Shown here: positions 47,051 to 58,370 of the stretch, one piece after another
Layout of the letters: every line of letters starts with the position of its first letter
Position numbering within the stretch: position 1 is the first letter of the stretch
Assembly: GCA_006538405.1 (NCBI GenBank)
Contig: BJKQ01000004.1
Coordinates: 248,001-312,000 of the forward strand
Length of the DNA stretch: 64,000 nucleotides
Direction: 5' to 3'
Origin: Hansfordia pulvinata
Taxonomy: Eukaryota > Ascomycota > Sordariomycetes > Xylariales
Translations under genes and position numbers: made by a program
The notes under the pieces: model-generated
What the model was told of the DNA's origin: nothing
Seen by the model: only the letters and a program-made list of their open reading frames with translations
Database searches by the model: none

Positions 47051-48465
47051 CAGCAGAGCTATCAGCAACTAAGTCATGCTCAGGCTCAGGCGCAGGTCCA
47101 CGCGCAACAAGCAGCCGCCCACGCGCAAGCCTTCAACACACAGCAGCCCATCACCCACACGCTGACCTTCCGCACCAACAACGCCCCCGCCGCGACAGGG
47201 GTGGCCTCGTTTCCCAATTCGCCCATGAGCCATCACGACCAACAGCCACAGCAACACCATCACTTCACGCCGCCGCCCCAGCCGCCCTCCCTGGCCGGCA
47301 GTGCTGGTGGAGGTATCTCTGAAGCCCACGGGTTCGAGGCCGAGGACGCCCAGGGCGAGCTGGCCGATGACTCTTCCGAGGTGAGACACGAGACAGGCCC
47401 CTTTATCATCAAAGCCCCGCCCCTGTCGACACCCCCAAGACTGACGCGCTTTGTGTGTAGTACTATCCCGTAACGCAGGTGTCCTCCAACGCGTTGTCGG
47501 CGGCGTCGTCGTCGGGTTCGTGCCGTCGGCCGTCGCCTCACCCGAGGCCACCCCCGCCGGCAGCAGCAGCTATAATAACAGTAACATCGATGCCCGCAGC
47601 GTCAGCAACGGCGCCGCCGCCACGAAATGCGCCTGCAAAAAGGCCCGCGGCAAGAAGAAGCCGTGCGCGTCCTCGTGTCCCTGCGCCCGTTACGGCCAAG
47701 GGTGCGGCGTGGCGTGCGCGTGTTTTTCAACCACCACACCCGCAACCCCTTCATCAACGGCGAAGGCGAAGACGGCGACGAAAACGACATGCGGCAACCC
47801 CTTGGCAGACCTGACGACCTTTTTCGGCCCGGGCAGCAGCGCATGCGCGAGCCCCTGCTTCGCGACATGGCTGACCAACCAGCCCAACATCGACGAGCTC
47901 GACACGGATCTCATGGTAGACATGGTCCTGTACGACGACACGTCCTGGGCCAGCATTCGCGCGCACACCCCGGCCCTGGCCCGATGGGAGGCCGAGTGGG
48001 CGCGGGCCTCGTCCGCCGAGGAGGGGACGATTCGGCCGCCTCTCCTGCGAATTCGGGCGAGGGCGGGATGCGACGTCGAGCCAGTCCTCGCTGGACCTAG
48101 GCTACCCCGACCTCGACAACACTGCTGCGCGCAACACAATGATTAACCAGAGCAAAGACGACGACCGCACCAACCACAGGCGTCGGCGCAGGCTTTTGGA
48201 ATACGAGCTGCTGCGCGGCGGCCTCGGCTCCACCACCAACACTGCTACCACGGGAGGAGCAGCAGCAGATGGCTTCCACGGCTTCTGGTACAGCTTTTGC
48301 CGGCCCGGGTGGGTGACTGCGGCAGCGTGGACACACTGCGCCGAATGCCAGGCCTGCAGGCCGCGCGACGGCGGGTGGCACCACTGCGCCGGGGCCGGGC
48401 GGTGCGTTGAGGGGGGTCACAACGGCAGTTCAGGGCAGAGTGGGTGTGCTGGGTGCTGTCTTTGA
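46250..48465 (+). CDS. CXC (tesmin/TSO1-like) domain protein with Gln/His/Ala-rich N-terminus, frame-disrupted
   Basis: Exon 1 (46250-47380) is open for 377 codons: MSYLSTKRSRSDTSRES, then Pro/Ala/His-rich sequence with a 16-residue poly-Gln. The intron is 47381-47460 (GTGAGA ... TGTAG, phase 0). Exon 2 begins YYPVTQVSSNAL. It then carries KCACKK...KPCASSCPC...GCGVACACF, which matches the CXC pattern C-x-C ... C-x3-C-x-C-x6-C-x3-C-x-C. CXC domains bind DNA through zinc-held cysteines in nuclear regulators. Frame changes occur near 47515, 47735, 47795, 48030 and 48085. The carried-on sequence (NHHTRNPF, NIDELDTDLMVDMVLYDD, YPDLDNTAARNTMINQ) ends with a second Cys/Trp-rich tail, WTHCAECQACRPRDGGWHHC. 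Corrected length is about 710-715 residues. The CXC spacing after the first pair is longer than usual, so the domain call is moderate. Confidence 0.62.
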
Positions 48466-48962
48466 GAAAGGGGAGACGGACTAAAAATATGGAAAGGGCG
48501 GCGAAAATCGGTATGGCTTTTTTGAGCGGGTTTCTTGTACGAGGGTGGGATTGTCTTGGGGGTAATTTGGATCGGAGGACAAGATGGGATGAACACGGGG
48601 GCCAGGTGGTCCATCGGGGGACAGGGAGGGACTCCCGACGCAAACGATACGTCGCAAACGATAATAGATGCCGGTGCCCCGGGCTGAATGTCCCGTATCC
48701 GTCTGCTACGGGCGAAAATGCGTTGTGTTGTCGGCTGTTCACTACAAACTGTTTTTTACAAGGGTTGCTAATGCCCTCGTGGCTAGAGGCAGCGAGAACA
48801 GGGGCTCTTGCTACGGGTTTCTAATCCAGGAGTGTACATGGGAGTGAAATCAGGCTGCTTATACAAACGAGGTAAGTTTCTGACCACGGTGGGTGCGGGC
48901 AGTGTATCCATCTGCTTACAGAGCAGCGTCCAACAGTGGGGCTTGGGACTATCCAATGCCAA
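48466..48962. other. Intergenic between convergent genes
   Basis: No gene seen. This would hold the 3' untranslated regions of the CXC-domain gene (+) and the SNG1-type gene (-). Confidence 0.4.
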
Positions 48963-51292
48963 TTAATCCCCGTCGACACAATCTACGACGAAAAGCCCGC
49001 CTCCAAAGCCCGCTATCCGCGGCGCATGAACCCGCGATGGCCGACGAGCGCCGGCACCGGGGCGGCCCGGTCTTGACGACGTGCAGAGGCGAGATTCGCC
49101 GGATATGCTGCTGCCACGCCCAACGCTCCCCCCTGCCCCTCTCATCGTCTCCTCCTCCTGGCCCCCTCCACTGCCGCTGCCCGCCACCTCTACCATGTGC
49201 CCTTCTTCTCGGCTTCTCCCCGCTTCTTCTTCTTCTCCTCCACCGCCGCCGCCACCGCCGCCGCCGCCGCCAGCAGCCTCCTCGTAGCCGCCGACGCCGG
49301 GCTCCGCGACGACGTACCGGTCCTTGTTGATCTCGGCGCGGGCCTCGGCCCTGGCCCCGCGCCAGCGCTCGATGTGGGCGCAGAGGGGGAACAGGGCGGT
49401 GCCGATGGCGCACCAGGCGAGCAGGATGCCGGCGGCGACCCCCGCGTCGGCGGCGCGGCCCGTGTCGAAGAGCAGGGCGCGGCCGACGTGGGCGGCCTGG
49501 CGGAGGGGCCAGGCCTTGGACCAGGCGAAGAAGCCGGGGCTCAGGGCGGGCTCGCGCAGGGCGGAGACGGCGTTGGTGGGGGCCCAGAAGGCCAGCCAGC
49601 CGGCGGGCCAGGCCCAGCGGGGGCCCCAGCCGCCCGGGAGGCCATGCGGATGTTCTCCGAGGCCAGGCCGATGGCGGCGGCGGCCAGGAAGTTGGCCATC
49701 CAGTAGGCCAGGAAGGCGGCGCGGCCGCAGGGGTAGGCGGCGCCGGTGACCTGGGCCGCCGCGGAGAGGGGGAGGGTCGCGGTGTTGGTGGTGGGGCGGT
49801 TGATGCTGCTGCTGCTGCTGCTGCTGCTGACATGATCGTGTCGTTCATACCGGAAGGGGAGATGGTGCCGGTGGCGTTGCTGCTGCTGCCGCTGCTGCTG
49901 GTGGTGATGGTGCTGCTGCCGGCGGCCGCGAAGCTGGCGCCGAAGCCGGCGGCGGCGACCGAGTAGGCCAGCGAGACGATGAGGTACGAGGCCATGGCGG
50001 TGGACCATTGCCACACCACGAGCTGGCGGAAGTGAAGCGGGGGGTAGCCCTGGGGTATGCGAATTTCTGCGAGGTGTCCAGGAGTGTCAGCATCTCTTTT
50101 TCTTTCTTATCCAGTGACAGCCGGCCATGTCCCTGTCCTCCCCTGAGCTGAGCTCTTTCCCCCCTATCTACACCCTTTCCCCAACCCAACCGCCACGAAG
50201 CACTCGAAACACAAACGAGACAGCAAAGGACACACGAAAAAAAAAAAAAAAGAAACTCACCCTATAGATGGACTCGAAGAAGGAAAAGGAAAAGGTCGCG
50301 AGGACGAGCAGCAGGAGCAGGCCCTCGGCGACGGCGGGCTCGAGGGCTAAGGGGCGGGCGGGGCGCACGTCGACCTCGACGGGGAGCAGGGCCGGGTTGA
50401 CGGCCTGGGGGTTGCGCAGCATGACGTCGCGGGCCAGCGAGGCGTTGCGAGCACCTCGGCCGCCCACGCCGCGCCGAACTGCGCCGCCAGCTCCCGCGAC
50501 AGCCGCGCCAGCTGCGGGCGCACCATGGCCTCCACGATGCCCGGGTTGATCGCCGCCCCCGCCAGCACGTACTCGACGGCCTGCCGCGGGTCGTAGGAGG
50601 AGGAGGAGGAGGAGGATCCGTTGGCGTCGTCGGCGTCCCCCGTGACGGCCCGGACCAACCTCTCCGTCGCCCCGGGCCGGATCACCACCGCCGCCCACGT
50701 GTCCCCACAGAGCACCGACCTCCGAATCGCCAGCTCAACAGCAGCAGCATCCCCAGAGGAGGAGCCGCCGCCGCCGTACTTGGACGCCGGGACGTCCTCG
50801 AAGCCCAGGCTGGGGGGCGCTCCGGGCTTGGCCGCCAGCGCCGTGGCGATGCGGACAACGGCGGGGCCGATCCGGGCGGCCGCCGCGTCGTCCGGAGAGG
50901 AGGAGGAGGAGGATTGAGAGTCGAGGTCGACGACAGCGACGCGCAGCTGGCGCATCCGGCCCTCGGCCCCGCTGAGCGAGGCCCAGTACAGCGCCAGCGA
51001 CGCCAGCGCCACGCACCCCAGCGTCGCCGCCGCGCGCAGCCACTGCGCCGACGCGTGCCGGCGGACCTTCTTGAGGCGCGGGTCGCGGAAGCCGACCGTC
51101 AGCGGGGGATCGGGGTCATCCTCGTCGTCGGCGTCGTTGGCGTTGTTGGTGGTGATGTTGTTGTTGTTATTGGTGGTGGTATTGTTGCTGTTGTTGTTGG
51201 CGTTGTGGTTGGGGTTGGCTGGGGTCGTCGGCGGAGTTGGTCGGTGTTGTTTCTGCTGCTGCTGCTGCTGTTCTTGTTGATGGTGCTTCTGC

Positions 51293-51323
<31 letters not shown>

Positions 51324-52043
51324 CAAGTTGTCGCTGCTGGAGCTGCTGAAAGTGCTGATACGGATGGGCCACCCGCCCCTGGCCCGCCGCCGTCCCGAAG
51401 ATGGCCGAGCTGGTGATCTCCGGCATCACGACGGCTGCGGTGTTCGTCGTGTCCGCGCGGGTGCCCGATCGCGAGCCCGCCCCCGACCTCGACCCGGTCC
51501 CCGACGCGGCCGACGCGGAGCGCATCTCGTCCCCTGCTGCTGCTGCTGCCGTCCGCCGCGGACTCTGGTGGCGATGATGATGCTGCTGCTGCTGCTGATG
51601 GTGGTAATGGTGATGGCCAGTGTGTCCAAAGTTCCACTGCCCGGCGGCGGACTGCTTCCCTTGGCCCCTATACCGCTGCTGCTTCCCCGCCGCCGCCGCC
51701 TCCCACGAACCGCGCGTGTCCGTAGCCCCGCCCCCAATCATTTCCTCCGCCTGCCTGCTGCTGCTGCTGCTGCGGCTGCGAGGGCTGCTGGTACTGCCCC
51801 GAGGGCCGCGGCGTGGTCTGCGGCGAGTAGGAGCTGTAGTAGTCCTCGCTGTTGGCGGGGCCGGCGACGCTGCTGCTCCCGCCGCCACCGCCCGCATAGT
51901 GCTGCCCTATATTCCCTGCCGCTCCTCCTCCTCCTCCTCCTCCGCCTCCGCCTACCCCTCGCTGCAGGTGCAGGCGCTGCTGGTAGCGCTGCTGCTGCTG
52001 GTAGGCCATCGGGCGATCGTCGTCCACTACTCTCGCGTTATCC

Positions 52044-52086
<43 letters not shown>

Positions 52087-52722
52087 TGGCGTCGCTGTGA
52101 CGGCGGTCGCCGGCGGTGCTCTCTTCGCCGGGGGCGGCGTCGTTGTTGTTGATCTTGCTCTTGCTCTTGTTCTCGCCGTCGTCACCGCGGCCTCCTCGCC
52201 CGTACCCGTTCTGAGCTGCGACGGAGGAGGAGGAGAAGACGGCCCCAACGTCGTCCGTCTTCTTCTCGCCAACCCCCTGATGCAGCTTCGGCGGCTGGCC
52301 GAGGCGGTGGTGATGGCGCCGGCGTGCCCCCGCGGCAGCCCTGGCGGCCCCCGGCCTCTGTTGTCGGCGTAGAGGCGGCGGCGGCGGCGGCGGAGGCGAG
52401 CTCCGGGCGGCGATGAGCAGGTCCGCGGCGTCAGCGACCCCGAAGGCGGCCGTGCTGCTATTGCTGCTGCCGTGGTCGTGGCCTTCTGGTCTGATGGCGA
52501 TAGCGAAGCGCCCTCCTCCGGCTTCGTCCCAGTCGTCGTGATGCGATGAAAAAGCGGCGGCGGTGCTGGTGCTGGTGATGGAAGAGGAGGCCCGGGCGCT
52601 GTGCTGCTGGCCCCCGCGCTCCTCCCCCGCCTCTGCAGCCCGCGGGATAGGGGAGGCATCCTCAGCTTATTAAAGGGGCCCGGGGCCTGCCGCCCGCTCC
52701 GAGACCGCTGGCCTCCTCCCAT
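48963..52722 (-). CDS. SNG1 / DUF3533-type membrane protein, frame-disrupted
   Basis: From the likely start MGGGQRSRSGRQAPG at 52722, the first about 500 residues are low complexity (Gln, Asn, Gly, Ser, His; an Asp/Thr tract from the GTC repeat at 52045-52085). Then come VGFRDPRLKKVRRHASAQWL, a first membrane helix (near 50975-51030), and an extracytoplasmic domain with MRQLRVAVVDLDSQ, GDTWAAVVIRPGAT and NASLARDVMLRNPQAVNPA. After it follow five or so helices, including EGLLLLLVLATFSFSFFES, QGYPPLHFRQLVVWQWSTA and GRAAFLAYWMANFLAAAAIG. This order is that of DUF3533/SNG1 proteins (nitrosoguanidine resistance, YhgE/Pip-like). An intron is likely at 50260-50067 (GTGAGT ... GCAG). Several frame changes occur (near 52000, 51690, 50460, 50260, 49790, 49630). 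The C-terminal end is uncertain; an alternative stop could lie upstream of 48963. Confidence 0.6.
52045..52086. repeat. (GTC)n trinucleotide repeat
   Basis: About 14 GTC units inside the N-terminal low-complexity part of the SNG1-type gene. On the coding strand they give poly-Asp or poly-Thr depending on frame. Confidence 0.9.
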
Positions 52723-54822
52723 GGCGGGGGCGCGCACACGTGTTGCGTGCGTGTCTTCTATGTGCGGGTAGGTGTCTGTGTGTGAAGACCGGGTACATCC
52801 CAGTCAATCAGTCAGTCAGTGCCCCAAGATCCAGGCCAACAGGGGGCCGGGCGTGAGAGGGGAGGGGGGAGAGGGGTTGGACAGACCACACACGCGAGCA
52901 GGGGCTCGGTCACTCTGACTCTTGCTGGTTGGAATGCGAGCCAGCCAGGCACGAGATGCACCGGAGCTTTGAGAGACACTGCTCTGCTCTGCTCTTCACT
53001 TTCCCCCCCTTTTTCTTGACTCCGGGCTGTTTCGCCCCGCCTGTCCAGACGCACTCGCTCACTGCCCCGTGTCTCTCGGAGTCTGTCAGATGTCGCCGGA
53101 CCACCAGGGGGAAAGGGGGGCTTTGCGTTACCTCTCAGCAGGGAAAGGAGAGTGTTTGGGGACTCCGGAAGAGCAGCCAATGGCCGAGGAATGAAGGGAA
53201 CCACCGAGGGATGTACCCGGCTCAGTACAGCGAGAGAAGGCGGGGTTGGAGGAGGAAAGAAATGTCGGTTGCATCCGCTGCAGCGGCGAAGACTTTGTTT
53301 TTTTGACGCGGATTGGGCGTCAAAACGGAATCCGCGGCCCGCTGGGGGTGTGTGGTGATGATGACGAGCTGATGGACGCGCGGGTTGCACGGCGGAACTG
53401 CGATCAACCCAGCAAACCCCCCCGAGGGCAGCTCGCCTTTTCACAGATACTTGACGGCGGCAGCCAGGATGGGGCGGGTGGCTGGCTGGCTTGCCCAGGC
53501 GTTCGCCTTTCCGGGCTCCGAGCAATCTCCAAGAAAGCGAATCTCGGAGAACCTGCGCCAGCCACGAGGGGTCGGTCGGTGGCAGATGTGATGTGGTGGA
53601 GGCGACGGCCGAAGGGAGAGAGGAGGGGTCAAAGAGAGAGAGAGAAAGTGTGTGTGTGTTTGGTGGCCCCCGCATAAGGGATGTTCCCGACTCGACACGA
53701 GCCTCAAACTCGGAGAGGTTGGCGACTTTTGTCTCTCGGAGAGGCGCATCCCTATAACATGACCAACCCACAGCATACTAACTAGACACTCTCGTCCCCG
53801 CGTGGGACATCGTCACCACGTGAATCTCGCGGGGTTGGTTGGGGTGGTCGAAGGGCCTTACGGGAGTCTCTGGGCCCCTGGCCGCTGGCCCACCCCCATT
53901 CGGCCTTGTCTTGCCCTGCTGTTCCCCCAAGGGATGGGCAGCCACTCTGCAAAGGGTCGACTCGACGACCGCCAGGTGGAAGTGGCAGGACAAGGGTGAG
54001 ACAGGCTGCCCACAGTCGGAGCCCCCTTGGCTAGACGGCTCACATGGCGAGAGTCGTGACACCAGGGGCACCCGACGATCCGCATCAGTAGCCTCGAGTC
54101 TTAGATGAGGGCAGCCGAGCAAGGCCGCCAGGGCTGCAGAACTGGCTCGTTTGCGTCAGGCCGGCAAGGTCGAGAACGCCCCAAGCTGAGAGCAGGCTCC
54201 CAAGACACCGCTCGGCCAAGCCCTTCACCTCTGCCAACACGTAGGACTGGGGACTGGAGCCTGCTCCCCCATTGGACCGTCCAAAGCCCATCTTACCAGT
54301 CAACCCAGGACCCTCATACCACCCACGCGTCATCCAACGCGAGTCTTTCTCACGCAAATCCAGCGGCGATGCGAACGACTGGGCAAAGCGGCGTTGACAC
54401 ACCCGGTGCAAAATCCAAAGTCCCGCTCACAGACATTACAAGACAATGTTTAGGATGGCTTCATTCTATCTACACTATTGGGTGACAAGGACAATCTTCC
54501 GGTCCCGAGCGCCCAATCCAAGCCTCAGGACTCCACTCCGCAACACACTCATCAAGAGGACCGTCTCTAACTGCTGCCCAAAGGAAGGAAAACGCTGGTG
54601 GCAATTACCGCACAGTCGTACAAACTGCTGACGAATATATATCGAGTCGAGAAGAACAAAATGTGAAAAGAAAAAGTGGGGTGTCGTGAGTCCAGTTTGT
54701 GGCTAAACATTCAAACTCCTTTCATGCCCGAGCTGATGCTTTACCCCAACGCCGACGCCGTGCCTACAAAGAAAATCGGTGGTCGCCCAGCGCGAGTGCG
54801 GGGCTGTACAGACTCTCCGAGA
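52723..54822. other. Intergenic
   Basis: About 2.1 kb between the start of the SNG1-type gene and the end of the bZIP gene (both - strand). Open frames on both strands overlap, and none shows a domain, signal peptide or splice structure. CAGTCAATCAGTCAGTCAG lies near 52800. Confidence 0.4.
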
Positions 54823-56538
54823 CTATAAGTCACCCGTCATCCGCTCGAGGTTCTTCAAGGTAGACTCCAGCTTGGCGGACAGGCAGTTCACGCGGCGCAC
54901 GGCGGCATCGGCTGCCTCCTCCTCGATGCTCGCGTCAACCAGCTCGTATCTCGGGGTGCCCTTCTCGGAAACCATGCCAGCGAAGAAGCTGAGGTCGATG
55001 TTCAACTCGAGAGGCGAAGAAGCAGACTCTTCAGGTTCGTCGTCGTAGATGTCGCCGTCGAGGTTAGCGGGGTGCGACGTAGACACCTCGGCCTCGCTAC
55101 CAGTGGATTCGGTCTCTTCCGCAAAACACGGCAGCTCCAGCGCGGCAACGTCCTTGGTCTCAGAGGTCCACTCGCCAACCGATTCGGAGGTCTTGCCAGA
55201 GAGAACACTGGTGTCAATCTCAGGGACCTCGGGCGTCTCGAGCACAGCATATACTCTGGGTTGCTGGTAGAAGTTGGCAGACGACCCCTCAATGTTCAAC
55301 GAGTTGAAGTTGAGGTTCTGCTCGGGCAGCATGGCAATGCCGATCTGCTGCTGCTGCTGTGGCTGCGGCTGCTGTTGCTGAGGCAGCTGGTTGTGCTGGG
55401 GCTCGGCCTTGATCGGAACAGTTTGCTGCTGGAGCTGGTTGGGGTTGCTCAGTTGATCCAAGAAGCCAGCAAAGTGCGATGAGGAGAGGAGAGTCCGGGT
55501 AAGCTCGGAAAGGCGGCGGTTCTCTTCCATCAGGTTCTTGTTGGTCTGCATCAGCTCAGAGTTCTGCGAGACCTTGCTAGCGATTTCGCCTTCCAGCTGG
55601 CCGATGTACTCTACGTTGTGTTAGCAAATGACGCGGCAAAAAAAAAAAAAAAAAAGGGCTGTGAGAGGCGGCGGCTTACCCTTTCTGCGCGAACGGAAGG
55701 CGCGAGCAGACACCTTGTTGCGAAGTTGGCGTCGCTCCTTGCTGCTCAACTTCTTACCCTCCTCGCTTGCCAGGAGGCGTTCGTCCTCATCCATGTCCTC
55801 CTCGTCCTTCCTCATCTTGGAGATGGTGGTCAAGGGCGAATCATCGTCCCCGGACTCGCCAGCCTTATTTCTCATAGACTGAAGGAGCTGGGTAATCTTC
55901 ATCTCCACAAGAGGGTCGGTAGCCTGGGACTTGGAACGCGGCGCAGGGTTCGCGGGTTTGAACTGCTGTTGCATCTGCTGTTGCTGCTGGCGCATGTTCT
56001 GCTGCATCATGATCTGCTGCTGCTGACGCTGCTGCGCATGGGCCTTGGCTTGCATGGCGGCCTCCTGGTGCATGCCGGGGTACATTCTGCCGACGTTACT
56101 CGGCGCCGGAGGCAGAGGAGGCGAGTTGACCAGGTCCTGGGCGTTGATCGAGTTGGGGTCGATGGTCTGGCCGTAGAAACTAGACATTTCCATGTCGTCG
56201 TCGAGAGAGGCGGCGTTGAAGTCGAACACATCGTTGTTGGTGTAGTCGAGGGTGTATCCGGGGATGCTGAGGCTCTGGTTCATGGCCATGGTGGAGGAGA
56301 CGGCGCCCGGAACAAACGGTGTCTGTTGCTTATACAGATCGTACTGGTGACTGGGACCCGACATGGTCTCGTTCGAGGGGAGAGAGGCTGGGGTGTTGAT
56401 GGTCGCGGACGGGCGAGGCGTGAAATGGGCCTTGTTGAGGTCGGGAGATGTGTAGTTGTTGTTGTCGAAGCCCGAACTGCCGAAATCAAGGACCTCCATG
56501 CCCAAAGGGCTGCCTTGGGTGGATGATGATTGTGACAT
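54823..56538 (-). CDS. bZIP transcription factor, 548 aa, two exons
   Basis: Exon 1 is 56538-55680, the intron is 55679-55611 (GTAAGC ... CGTAG, 69 bp), and exon 2 is 55610-54823. The sum is 549 codons and phases fit. The basic region NKVSARAFRSRRK (about residues 274-286) has the Asn-x3-Ala-x2-Phe-Arg signature, and the intron falls exactly at its end. The zipper follows (EYIGQLEGEI ... ELMQTNKNLMEENRRLSEL, about 287-330). N-terminal regions are Asn/Ser/Pro-rich, then Gln/Met-rich (about 165-205). An acidic stretch, KMRKDEEDMDEDERLLASEE, precedes the basic region. The C-terminal half has a second Gln-rich tract (near 55330-55420) and acidic segments suited to activation. It acts in the nucleus. 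The layout resembles the broadly conserved Sordariomycete bZIP regulators with a GQLEGE zipper start. I do not assign a gene name. Confidence 0.92.
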
Positions 56539-58348
56539 ATTGGCGTGTCGGTGGGGGTGATTCGATCGAAATAAGAGCGAAGGGAGATGGTGGCAGTCTG
56601 CGTTTGGAAGTCAACCGGTGACGTTCCAAGCCTTGATGCCTTCTGAGTGAGCCAGCTGTGGAGTGACCGAGAGACTGGCGACGGCGTCGACGAGGCACCG
56701 CTACTGAAGCCAGTCGATTATGATTGTAGTAGTGATGTTATCGTGTGGTGTCGGTATCACGGGTTGCTGAAGCGAGTGGAAGAGTGGGCGTGGGTATCGT
56801 GGGCGAGAGGGGGTGAGAGGGTTTTGTTCGGGGATCTGAAGGATGAGTGGTAATGAATGGAGCGAAAGGGCGAGCGAGAGCGAGCGAGGGCACGCCTTGC
56901 GTACATGTAAAGAACACGAGCCGGCCGTTGGAGCCGGGGGGGACGGGGATAAGGTGAGACGGCTTTGGGTACAGTACATGTGCAGATGTACCTCTGAGTG
57001 ACTGGCAAGGCAAGGTCTTCGTGACTTTTGTTTCGCACTGAGCAGCGGCGGCACTAACGTCGCGAGTACACGAAGAGACAGGCCACCTCGCAGTCAGCGG
57101 CATTCCCATCCATTGATGCCTTAGCACTTAGGAACCTCTCGGCCCGCGCGTAGACAGTGTGCACCCGTGTACCCGACTCCAGTCATCCATGTGTCTGGAA
57201 TGAAGGCAGCCTCAGGAGATACAGGGTGGATCCCCAGAAGCGTCTTGGTACGGAATCCCGCAGTCGCTGCGCCTACCACGGCGCGGCAGGGCTGGTTTCG
57301 CAGCCGCCTCTTATGCTGCGGCCACCAGCTCTAGCAGGTTCTCAACTGGGCGTTGAGGATTCCACTGAGCCTGAAGTATCTCCAATATGCCTGCGAGTCT
57401 GTGATGTTACAGGGAGGACTGGTAACCAAGCAGTTGGTTGAAAGTTAGGTACTCTTTAGGTGAGTCTGAGTACTTTAGACCGGTGCTCATCAGGTCTGGC
57501 TACATAGTACGTACCGTACGTAATTTGGAAGATTGTCAGCGCGCAACGGAGCCGATTCGGCGGTTGAGAGCAAAGGTAGCCCGCCACGCGGGTATCCATT
57601 GTAGGGCTACCTGCTCGTACCCGCACGCCCCGTGGCACCCAGGCCACTTCCAGGCACATTCGACGTCCCATCTACTCAGCCTCACTCTCATTGGGTCAGC
57701 GCTGATGCGACCATGCCCTTCTGGGCGAACACCGACCAGCATCTGCTCGTACCTGTACCGGCGGACATGTATCCGGGGGGTGGCCGTGGTGCTCAGCACC
57801 TGCAGCTCAGGTCCATGCCATGGATGGTCCCCTCCAGACGGCGGCACTAATCCGGGAGGGGCGCCCCGGAGGACGCGTCAGCGTTCCTTGGCCCCCCGGT
57901 CCATTGGTCTTGACTGGTGCTGGCTCACCCTCCAGAAGACAGAGGTACCCCCTCCGGTAGTCGAGAGTCTGCAGATACTGCCACTTCTCCCTCCTCACTG
58001 TGGCGGGGCCGTGGACAGTCAAGTAGATCATTGGTCCTGGACCTGCGAATCCACGCTGCGAGGTACATCAAATGGACATCTGGGAGGGCGCCCACGCCAG
58101 GCTCGCAGAGGTACCGGAGTACATCCCCGATTGCATGGAACCAATTTGAGTCCGGCACACATCCCGCCAGAGGCAGCCTCAGAGAGACTCACCCAGCTCA
58201 ACCTCTTTCACGACGACAGAGCCCGACGACCCTTTGGTTGTGTTACAGGCTTTGAGCGGCTCCTGGTGTGCTTCGAAAAGAGTCTGGGTACCGGAATCTT
58301 GGATCAGAAGCAGACAGCGAGCTCATGGCCCCTGCTGAGCAGCCCGAG

Positions 58349-58370
58349 CCCCCCCCCCCCCCCCCCCCCC
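58349..58370. repeat. Poly-C run of 22 bases
   Basis: Uninterrupted run of 22 C residues, the longest G/C homopolymer noticed in the window. Confidence 0.95.
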
